The notes under the pieces were generated by a model. It had not been told where the DNA came from and searched no databases. It saw only the letters and a list, made by a program, of their open reading frames with translations. Position numbers and translations under genes: made by a program. Shown one piece after another: positions 7,714 to 14,347 of a stretch of 31,034 bases of DNA. This DNA comes from a virus: positions 1 to 31,034 of the IMG/VR virus record IMGVR_UViG_3300014501_000970; one strand, given 5' to 3'. Each line of letters starts with the position of its first letter. Positions within the stretch are counted from its first letter, which is position 1.

Positions 7714-8997
7714 TTAGTTGTAGACAGGCACTTTCAGGCCGGTAACGGAGCTGATCGCCTGGGGGTTATCAACCGCGTATTGCCGAGCGTCCACGTAGTA
7801 GCATCCTTCGTTCGCCGTCGGATTACCCGACGCCGGATCATAGATCTGAAAAACCCACTGACCGCTGCGGTTTTTGAACCAGAACGGTGCCTTGCCCCAC
7901 ACGACCTTGAGCCATGAACCGAACTCCATGAAGTCGATGCGTGTCTGGTCGGCGTGGATGTTCCGCACCACCTCGCGTCCGGCGATGGTGAACTGGCCTA
8001 CGTTTGCGGTGAGTCCGTCAAAGCCGGGCATCTTGCCGTTGGTCATCAAGATCTCCTGCTTGGCGAAGCCCATCTCCTCGTAGGCTTGGATCTGGGAAGG
8101 ATGCGCGTGCCATACCTGCGACTTGAGCGCATCAGTGCCCAACGACTGCTCCACGCGGCTGAGCGCCGCGCGCAGCATGGGAAGCGACAGCGGAGCACCA
8201 CCGGCAGCCACACCGTTCGCCACCACGTAATTCTGCGTCCGGTTGATGCCGAGAAACGTTCCCGTGGTCGACGTGTTATGGAAGTACGGAATCCCGTACA
8301 GAAAGACCGGGGTCGTCGCCGCCACGCCCGCGACCATAATGAAGTCGCCAGACGTGGTGCCCGCAGGAACCGCGTCCACGGTAATGGACTGCGCCGAGCC
8401 GAGCTTGTTGTTGACGTTGGTGATGTAGCAGGTGCCCCGCAGGGTGTAGGTGTTTGACATTACCTGAACCTGTTGGCCCTGCGACACCAGGCGAGCACCC
8501 CATGGTTGTGAGGTCAGGATAATCGGGTTGGCGCCGCCACCAGTGTACGTGGGATCCACCTGGCCGATTTTGCCGTCACCCGCCTGTTGCAGGAACTGGT
8601 CCCGATTTTTCGCCATCTGCACAGCCACGTCCGCCAGCGTCTTGGTGACCGGGTTTTCTGAGACCACCTTCGGTCCGCTGTCGCCGATGATGTCAACCAG
8701 CCGCGAATACTCAACTGGGATGACGGTCGCCAGCGGAGTCAGAGTGCCCTGATCCCACTGGGAGAAGTTGCCGGCGGGCAGAATGCCGCCGTCCAGGTTG
8801 AACAGGGCGACGTTGCCGGGAAACGCGGTCTGGAAGCGCAGGCGAAAGCTGCGCAGCGAGACCGGGGTGATGGAGCCACGCTCTGAGATGCGGGAGTCGA
8901 GCTTGGCCTCCTTTTCGATGAGCAGCTTGATGACCTCGTTCAAAGCCTCAAGCTGCAGCTGCTGTGTGGTTGATGCGGTGCCGATTACGTTCGACAT
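7714..8997 (-). CDS. major capsid protein (HK97-fold type)
   Basis: This 427-aa protein has the size, position and composition of an HK97-fold major capsid protein: directly after the probable scaffold and followed by a strong terminator. Residues 1-40 form a helical arm (LEALNEVIKLLIEKEAKLDSR would be too long to be chance linker), then a beta-rich E-loop/P-domain region starts near residue 45. The segment LATVIPVEYSRLVDIIGDSG and the later helix LRAALSRVEQSLG look like P-domain and spine-helix elements. The C-terminal part (GRQWVF-like strand and the end VTGLKVPVYN) is beta-rich. An AAGGA sequence 8-9 nt upstream supports ATG 8997. No maturation protease is visible nearby. The fold is inferred from pattern, not from an alignment. 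Confidence 0.82.
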   Translation of the reverse strand: MSNVIGTASTTQQLQLEALNEVIKLLIEKEAKLDSRISERGSITPVSLRSFRLRFQTAFPGNVALFNLDGGILPAGNFSQWDQGTLTPLATVIPVEYSRLVDIIGDSGPKVVSENPVTKTLADVAVQMAKNRDQFLQQAGDGKIGQVDPTYTGGGANPIILTSQPWGARLVSQGQQVQVMSNTYTLRGTCYITNVNNKLGSAQSITVDAVPAGTTSGDFIMVAGVAATTPVFLYGIPYFHNTSTTGTFLGINRTQNYVVANGVAAGGAPLSLPMLRAALSRVEQSLGTDALKSQVWHAHPSQIQAYEEMGFAKQEILMTNGKMPGFDGLTANVGQFTIAGREVVRNIHADQTRIDFMEFGSWLKVVWGKAPFWFKNRSGQWVFQIYDPASGNPTANEGCYYVDARQYAVDNPQAISSVTGLKVPVYN

Positions 8998-9015
8998 GAA
9001 ATCGATTCCTTATCT

Positions 9016-9030
9016 GCGGCGGGGCGCCGC
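9016..9030 (-). other. small GC hairpin before the capsid ribosome site
   Basis: GCGGCG (9016-9021) pairs with CGCCGC (9025-9030) around a 3-nt loop in the 50-bp gap between scaffold and capsid genes, just upstream of the capsid Shine-Dalgarno site. There is no T-run, so it is not a terminator; it could affect mRNA processing or stability. A chance GC palindrome is also possible. Confidence 0.3.
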
Positions 9031-9047
9031 GCTAATTCTGAATTCCC

Positions 9048-10583
9048 TCACCGAGATGTCATCAGCTGCAGAACGCGAGGAAGGATGGTTTCCCTCGCCA
9101 CTTTGTCGAAGGGCTTACCTGGATTGGCTCGTTGCCACTCGGCCTGCGCGTGGTCGAAGGCTGCGCTTGAGGTCATCGTTGCGCTCCCACCGCTGGCCGG
9201 CCCGGTCGATCCCTTCGGCTCGGTCTTCTTCGTGCTGTCGATCTGGGCGTCTACCTTGGCGCGTCTGGCTGCTGAGGCATTGGCGACTTGCACCCCTGCC
9301 TCGCGCAGCTCTTCTCGCGCCACGTCGGGGAGATACTGTTGCACGGCCCGGTCAATGGCCGCGAGTCTGCGTTGGCGTGACGCATCGCCGATCGGGAGCC
9401 GCTGGAGTGAATGCATCTGACCCTGCAGCGCCGGGTTGGCCTGAATCTTGCGAATCAGCTTAGCGCCGATGGCTTTGGGGAGAATGTTCTTCAAGTAGGG
9501 GCTGACGACGCCGCCCTGCTTTTCCACGTTGGCAATGATCCTGTTGATGCCGTCGTGGATCCGCGTTTGGGCCTCCGTCTGCAATCCGCTTTCGAATGAC
9601 CTTCTCTCCTCCACCTTCTCGCCGTGCTGGCGCTCATTCAGTGCGCGTTCTCTCCTGTCCAGCTCATCTGCCTTGCGTCGCAGTGCCTCTGGCTGGGCCT
9701 CTATCGCGGGGGAAGTGGCCGCGGATTCTTCCCTGAGGACCTCCAGTGCGTCTTTCACCCGTTGGTCGCGAGTGCGTTCTTCCTCAGAGCGATACTGGTT
9801 CGCCTTGAGGCGTGCGGTTACATCCTGTGCGCGGTGTTCGAGATCCAATCCCACGACGTTGTCGACAAATCCAAAAAAGTCTTCGCCGATTACCGGCTTG
9901 CCATTCTGCATGACCACATTGCCGTCAGCGTCCCGCTCATAGGAGAGCTCGGCGATCTTGCTGAGCGAGGCCATCGTGCCTTCGCGGGTGGTCGACCCGA
10001 GAAAGGTCTCGCGTATGTCCATCCAAGTGGACGAATAGTCCTGGGCTGCCTTAGCCGATTCCAGGTCGGGGAAGATTTCGCGGTAGGGTTTCAGCTCCGC
10101 TGCCTCGCGTGCCGTCTTGTAAAGCTGGCCTTTCAGCCTTGCATCCGCCTCGAGCAACTTGCCAAACTCCGGATTGTCGGTCACCATCTGGCTCAGAACC
10201 TCGGGCGTTACGATGGCCTCCAACTCAAGCTGGAAATCCTCTTCTTCGGTTACGGCCGGTGCTTCTTTCGTGACGCTGTCTGTATCCGTGACGGCTACGG
10301 AGGCCGGAGCCTCCTCCGCGACAGACGCTGTTGCGGTGATTGGCTCATCGCTCAAAGCGGGCTGCTCCGCGACCGGAGTAATCGCGCCCAGCTTTTCTTT
10401 AAGCAGCGCCGCCGCATAATCTTCTCGAATCGGAAACTTGCCTGGATCAACCGTAGAGGTCGGAACCAATCCTCCAAAGGAAGGGGTGGAAGGCGTAGAC
10501 GCGGGAGCCGCCGCAGCTGCGGGAGCGGGCGCAGAAACAGTTGCCGCCGCCGGAGCGGGAGCCGCGATGGTAGCTTCAGTCAT
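9048..10583 (-). CDS. probable scaffolding protein
   Basis: This 511-aa protein lies between portal and capsid genes, the usual place for a scaffold. The first 40 residues are almost all Ala, Pro, Thr and Ser, followed by an acidic, disordered region to about residue 125. Long charged helices follow, with likely coiled coil at about residues 255-345 (for example RRKADELDRRERALNERQ). The C-terminus is helical and basic (ending LPRVLQLMTSR), fitting a capsid-binding tail. No serine protease triad is evident, so it is a scaffold rather than a protease fusion. A longer frame begins at 10613, but ATG 10583 has AAGGAAGAG upstream and is preferred. Confidence 0.7.
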   Translation of the reverse strand: MTEATIAAPAPAAATVSAPAPAAAAAPASTPSTPSFGGLVPTSTVDPGKFPIREDYAAALLKEKLGAITPVAEQPALSDEPITATASVAEEAPASVAVTDTDSVTKEAPAVTEEEDFQLELEAIVTPEVLSQMVTDNPEFGKLLEADARLKGQLYKTAREAAELKPYREIFPDLESAKAAQDYSSTWMDIRETFLGSTTREGTMASLSKIAELSYERDADGNVVMQNGKPVIGEDFFGFVDNVVGLDLEHRAQDVTARLKANQYRSEEERTRDQRVKDALEVLREESAATSPAIEAQPEALRRKADELDRRERALNERQHGEKVEERRSFESGLQTEAQTRIHDGINRIIANVEKQGGVVSPYLKNILPKAIGAKLIRKIQANPALQGQMHSLQRLPIGDASRQRRLAAIDRAVQQYLPDVAREELREAGVQVANASAARRAKVDAQIDSTKKTEPKGSTGPASGGSATMTSSAAFDHAQAEWQRANPGKPFDKVARETILPRVLQLMTSR

Positions 10584-10589
10584 GGTTGT

Positions 10590-10598
10590 CTCTTCCTT
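10590..10598 (-). promoter_or_regulatory. Shine-Dalgarno site for the scaffold gene
   Basis: AAGGAAGAG lies 6 nt before ATG 10583 on the minus strand. It falls inside the longer in-frame extension that begins at 10613, so it argues for the shorter product. Confidence 0.55.
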
Positions 10599-10632
10599 CT
10601 GGTAGCCAGGCAATCCGTCCCGGCCACGAATC

Positions 10633-10675
10633 GTGGGGTGCCCCTTATCTCGCTCGTGTTTTGCGAGATGTGGGA
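10633..10675. repeat. REP-like palindromic intergenic element, short form, copy 3
   Basis: GTGGGGTGCCCCTTATCTCGC is followed by the complementary arm: ATCTCGC (10647-10653) pairs with GCGAGAT (10663-10669), then GTGGGA. It lies about 60 bp from copy 4, so the 240-bp gap between portal and scaffold genes holds two elements. Confidence 0.8.
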
Positions 10676-10722
10676 GACGCCGCGTTCAACCCGCAGCTGT
10701 CGGCCGCTACGGCAAACTAGTT

Positions 10723-10768
10723 AAAAAAAACACGACGGGTGCCCCACGTTCGCCTCAGCGTACGTGGG
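10723..10768 (-). terminator. possible terminator formed by REP palindrome plus T8 run
   Basis: In minus-strand sense the palindrome CCCACGT...ACGTGGG of repeat copy 4 is followed, after 12 nt, by eight T residues (A8 at 10723-10730). It lies shortly after the portal stop codon. The spacer is longer than in a classical intrinsic terminator, so efficiency is uncertain. Confidence 0.35.
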
Positions 10769-10822
10769 ATAAATTTGGATAGTTTCCGTTGCTTTATGCG
10801 GGAGGATGCAACCGGTGCTCGC
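10734..10822. repeat. REP-like palindromic intergenic element, long form, copy 4
   Basis: It shares its first 20 bases with copy 1 (GACGGGTGCCCCACGTTCGC) and has the same 7-bp stem, CCCACGT (10743-10749) with ACGTGGG (10762-10768). Similarity continues through GGGATAAATT and ATGCAACC to GCTC. It ends 4 bp from the portal stop codon. Confidence 0.85.
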
Positions 10823-10825
10823 CCA

Positions 10826-13348
10826 CTAACCCGACAGCTTATCCGCCAATTTGATCAGTGCGTTCGCAGCCTGCACCTGGCCCTGAATATTCCCCGAAGT
10901 AGCCTCAGGCGGAAGATGCATCAGCCCGCTCACAGTGTTCACCACATCATCGATCTCATGCTGAGGGATCTCCGGCGGCGCGGCCGGTTTCAGCAAACCC
11001 GCCTGTGTCACCACCGCCTTCTGTTGTGCCTGATCCGCCATCTGTTGTGTCTCGAGCGCGACCGCCGCCGTAAAGTAGGCCAACAGATTCTGCCAACCCC
11101 CGGGATTATCGTCGGGAATATCTGAATTCTCCTGGCAATACTGCCGCACGACCTGCTTCAGCACCGTAAAGTCGTCGATAGCCTTATCCGGGAGGATCGT
11201 CGGCCTCAGCTGCCCGGTCGACCGTCCCGTCCGCGGATCAATCACGGGCACCGCCTCCGCCTCCAACAGCCGCTCAATGATCTGCAATACCTTGGAACGC
11301 ATCGCCGCGCCCGGAACCACCATATTCGGAACCCCCAAAGCCGTGGCCGCCTGCTCCTGGTTCGTTGGATCGTCGAAGATCGCCTGTGCCAGAGGATTGC
11401 TCGCCGCGGCCTGCATCAAATCCATCCAGCGCTGGCGCAGTTCCGCCGCGGTGACCGGTAGCCCCTGGTCGGTATCGGCATACGCATGTACGCTGCCCTG
11501 CAGATCGTCGAGCCGGATGTAATCATTGCGAAACTCCGAGCCCCGCTCCAGAATTACCTGCCGCATATCGGCTGTCAGATTATCCTTGGCGCAATTCACC
11601 GCCAGCTCATCGGCCTTCGCGTGCTCCTCTTTCAGGTTCTCCCAATAAATATTCAGCTTGCCCAGCGCCGAATTCAATTGCTGTTGCTGTCCGCCAAAGG
11701 TCTCGACCGACGGGTCGCCGGCGCCTCCATACACCTGCGGAGGAATGCCGGCAAACATCTGCGCGTTGTAGGCCAACTTATCCAGGTAACTAAAGGCCTC
11801 TTCATGCATCTGGAACTGGAACTGGTAGAGCGCATCGGCCATGCGCACCGCACCGGGAGCTCCAGTCCGCTTCAGTTTCACCAGGTTCAGAACCCCGGGC
11901 AGCATCGGCTTGCCCTGCATCGACTTGGTGTCGATCAGGTCGGCATTGGCCAGCGTCACTCCCGAGGAGCAGCGGTCCATGAACTCATGCAGGATATTGG
12001 CCATATCGTTGTAGCGCTTTTGAAAGGGAACAACAATGTCGCCGATCGACGGCGGAAACAGGCCGAATCCCTCATGTGTACCCACCCACGTCCACTCCTT
12101 GGTCAGCGAGGCATCGCGTGCCGACAGGAAAGTGGCGCCGGTATTCACCAGCAGCAGGCCATTGGGATACGTTGCCCGCATCCGCTCGCCGAACTCTCGG
12201 TCATCCTCCAGATCGAAAGCCCAGGGCTGAATCCAGGTCCGCGACAATGTTGGCCGCTGGTCCTGCAGGATGCTCGAGGACGTCCCCGTCTGCGAATATA
12301 CTTGCTGCCTGGCAATACGGTCGATGCTTCCGTTGGCCGAGAGCTGACTGGTCGCGCTCGCCGCGATCTGATCGTACATATCGGGATACGCCGCCCGCAG
12401 CGCTCCCACGTGAACCTCGACCTCGAGGTTGAGGATGGGCGTCTGTCGCAGATTGTTCGCCGCCGGGTCGCAGTCCACCTCCAGCGGACTGTAGAGATTC
12501 TGTGCCACCATGCCGTTGGGCACTTCCTCTTCGCCTACTTTCTGAATCACCGGCCCATACTCAGCAGGGAAGAACGAATCGTCTCCCAACGGCCGCAGGC
12601 ACTGCTGGCAACGGTGCCCACCCACAGGCATCGCATCCGCCGGCGAAGTCGCGCCGCAATGGAAGCAATGGTAGCGATCGGGCGCCAACTGTGTCTCCGT
12701 CTCATTGAAGACTGGCTCCCGCGAAGTGCCTGCTCGTTCGGCATCCACCACGTATCGGGTATGACGAAAGACCGCTCCCGTTGTGTAGAGATACAGCAAC
12801 TGTTGCTTGAGCAGCGACTGTTCCCGGTTCTGCTGCTCGATGATGCCGATCAGCGTCTGTGCCGCCTTGGCAGTGGTCACATCGGAGAGCTGCTCAGCAT
12901 CCTCCGGCATCCATTTGGATTTTGGAACCTGCGGAGCCAGCGCCGCCACAAAGCCGGTCGCCAGCATCTGGTAAAAGTTGTTGCAATACTGATACAGATC
13001 CTTATCGTCGGAGTCCTGCGCATGTTCGCCCTGGTTCATCCAGTCGACCGCATTGAAAAACTCCGACTCTCCTGGACCGAAGGAGATGAATTGGTTGCCC
13101 TTGAAGAACTCCAGGTTCTCCAGGCAGCGCTGCATCAGCACCATACGGTCCTGCGACCACTGATCTTTATAACTGCGTACCAGCGCAATCAACCGCTGCT
13201 GGTCTTCTTCGCTGAGCTGCGCGCTGTTCTGCGGCTCATCTGCTTTGCCCTGCATGGGGTCCGACGGCGTATGCTCCATCCCTCGCTGGGTTTGGGGTAC
13301 TTGCGTCTGCGAACTCGGGCTAATTGCAACGCCGGGGTATGTGGCCAT
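10826..13348 (-). CDS. portal protein with internal zinc-ribbon insert
   Basis: The 840-aa protein would form the dodecameric DNA-entry ring. Residues 45-200 are helical and mixed. A zinc ribbon is inserted at residues 228-250: CFHC (C228, C231), a 15-residue spacer, CQQC (C247, C250). The central and later region has portal-style features: FQKRYNDMANILHEFMDRCS, a proline-rich loop and GIPPQVYGG, then long helices up to about residue 620. The C-terminal 200 residues are Gln/Ala-rich helices that may form the barrel. The length fits large podovirus portals. The ATG directly follows the stop of the 140-aa gene (TAAATG). Position before scaffold and capsid genes is the strongest support. Confidence 0.82.
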   Translation of the reverse strand: MATYPGVAISPSSQTQVPQTQRGMEHTPSDPMQGKADEPQNSAQLSEEDQQRLIALVRSYKDQWSQDRMVLMQRCLENLEFFKGNQFISFGPGESEFFNAVDWMNQGEHAQDSDDKDLYQYCNNFYQMLATGFVAALAPQVPKSKWMPEDAEQLSDVTTAKAAQTLIGIIEQQNREQSLLKQQLLYLYTTGAVFRHTRYVVDAERAGTSREPVFNETETQLAPDRYHCFHCGATSPADAMPVGGHRCQQCLRPLGDDSFFPAEYGPVIQKVGEEEVPNGMVAQNLYSPLEVDCDPAANNLRQTPILNLEVEVHVGALRAAYPDMYDQIAASATSQLSANGSIDRIARQQVYSQTGTSSSILQDQRPTLSRTWIQPWAFDLEDDREFGERMRATYPNGLLLVNTGATFLSARDASLTKEWTWVGTHEGFGLFPPSIGDIVVPFQKRYNDMANILHEFMDRCSSGVTLANADLIDTKSMQGKPMLPGVLNLVKLKRTGAPGAVRMADALYQFQFQMHEEAFSYLDKLAYNAQMFAGIPPQVYGGAGDPSVETFGGQQQQLNSALGKLNIYWENLKEEHAKADELAVNCAKDNLTADMRQVILERGSEFRNDYIRLDDLQGSVHAYADTDQGLPVTAAELRQRWMDLMQAAASNPLAQAIFDDPTNQEQAATALGVPNMVVPGAAMRSKVLQIIERLLEAEAVPVIDPRTGRSTGQLRPTILPDKAIDDFTVLKQVVRQYCQENSDIPDDNPGGWQNLLAYFTAAVALETQQMADQAQQKAVVTQAGLLKPAAPPEIPQHEIDDVVNTVSGLMHLPPEATSGNIQGQVQAANALIKLADKLSG

Positions 13349-13771
13349 TTACGCCTGTTTCTTTCCGAACGCTTCCGCTTCGTCGAGCGCCGCGGTCATT
13401 GTGTCAAGCTTTTGAGCCTGGGCTTTCGGGGCCTCGACCTTGGGTATCCACTTGACGCTGGGCCCAGCCTGCGCTCGGTTGTAATCCCGATACGCCTTGC
13501 GGGTGAGCGCATCCGCCAGTTTCGACGGACGGCGGCGAAGGTTCATCAACTTCTCCATCTCTTCCGCTTCCGAATCAATGGGCTCTGCCTTCTCCGCAGT
13601 GTTCTCCGAGGGATCGGGCCAGGAGGGCGAGTTGAAAAGGGGTCCACCTAGCCCAAGCGTGGCCAGGCGATCGAGCAGGATCCTCCGCTCGCGGATCAGC
13701 TCGTCGACTTGCGCGGTCACCAGGCCCATCATCTCCTCGTGCCAAGAGCGGGATATCCAAGGCAGCCTCAT
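13349..13771 (-). CDS. hypothetical protein directly before the portal gene
   Basis: This 140-aa protein starts MRLPWISRSWHEEM and is mostly helical and highly charged, with a likely coiled coil at about residues 8-37 (VTAQVDELIRERRILLDRLA) and a second helix near 65-100. It abuts the portal start (TAAATG), so the two are co-translated. A longer frame to 13873 exists, but its extra 34 codons run through a palindromic repeat, and an AGGG/GGAGGG stretch precedes ATG 13771; the shorter form is preferred. The family is unknown. A small packaging-related or portal-assembly role fits the position, but no motif shows it. Confidence 0.6.
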   Translation of the reverse strand: MRLPWISRSWHEEMMGLVTAQVDELIRERRILLDRLATLGLGGPLFNSPSWPDPSENTAEKAEPIDSEAEEMEKLMNLRRRPSKLADALTRKAYRDYNRAQAGPSVKWIPKVEAPKAQAQKLDTMTAALDEAEAFGKKQA

Positions 13772-13803
13772 CGTGGGTTCACCCTGTTCCCTCCGTAGGC
13801 CAA

Positions 13804-13851
13804 GGGCGCCCCATATCTCGCTTTTCGCGAGATGTGGGATATGCGGCGCCC
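13804..13851. repeat. REP-like palindromic intergenic element, short form, copy 5
   Basis: An inner stem ATCTCGC (13815-13821) pairs with GCGAGAT (13827-13833). This copy also has an outer pair, GGGCGCC (13804-13810) with GGCGCCC (13845-13851). It lies between the 157-aa secreted protein and the 140-aa gene. Confidence 0.85.
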
Positions 13852-13873
13852 TCTTCACAGCTTGTTTCCGCAA

Positions 13874-14347
13874 CTACTGCGTGCAGATGTATTCCCATGA
13901 GTAGGTCGTCGATGCGGCCAAAGCGGGCGTGGTGGAATTTATGTTGAAGCCGGTGAGCGTGATGCCGCTCAGTGGCAGAAAGACCGGCCCAGCCCCTAAC
14001 TGTGCCGCGTTGGTGGTGACCGGATAAAGAATGCAATGTGGGATGGTGCCGGTATAAGGCACATTGAACGTGATCGTCGCGACGACTCCGAAGGCCGTCG
14101 GCGACGTTCCGGTGCCGATGGTGATGGTCCCGGACAGATCGGTGGAACCGACGACGATGGTTACCGTGCCAGGCGCGGTGCCGGCTCCCACGCCGGCCGC
14201 AATGGCTGGGATAGCGGCAGCACGAACGCCAACATGGATCGACGACGTCCCGGGCACACCATTGCTCCCTGTCTGCTGCGCCATGGCGAAACCGGCCACC
14301 AGAGAGAGCAAAACCGCGTATTGATAGCAGCGCCTTACTGCGTGCAT
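13874..14347 (-). CDS. small secreted protein duplicating the spike C-terminal module
   Basis: This 157-aa protein has a signal peptide (basic start MHAVRRCYQY, hydrophobic core, AMA|QQ cleavage at 23/24). After a Gly/Ala-rich linker, residues about 65-157 repeat the last domain of the 888-aa spike: DLSG, TG-SP-A, VATITF, then PALAASTTYSWEYICTQ, versus TALAASTLYTWGYTCTQ in the spike. This module is a common C-terminal piece of tail fibres and adhesins. The similarity is visible in DNA as well (both 3' ends contain a GTCGATGCGGC block on the plus strand). The ATG lies 13 bp inside the spike gene. It is probably a tandem duplicate that gained its own export signal. Confidence 0.72.
   Translation of the reverse strand: MHAVRRCYQYAVLLSLVAGFAMAQQTGSNGVPGTSSIHVGVRAAAIPAIAAGVGAGTAPGTVTIVVGSTDLSGTITIGTGTSPTAFGVVATITFNVPYTGTIPHCILYPVTTNAAQLGAGPVFLPLSGITLTGFNINSTTPALAASTTYSWEYICTQ

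Noticed and set aside
9048-10583. Prohead protease function for the protein before the capsid
   Set aside because: No His-Ser-type catalytic pattern is visible; low-complexity and coiled-coil content fits a scaffold better.
9624-10724. A 366-codon plus-strand frame opposite the scaffold gene
   Set aside because: Composition is Arg/Gly-rich shadow coding; the minus-strand scaffold frame has a normal ribosome site and helical pattern.
11486-13651. A 721-codon open frame on the plus strand opposite the portal gene
   Set aside because: It mirrors the portal frame in a GC-rich region, is full of Arg, His and Leu with no domain pattern, and has no suitable ribosome site.
13772-13873. 34-codon extension of the gene before the portal
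   Set aside because: It is encoded by REP-like copy 5, and ATG 13771 has a better upstream context.
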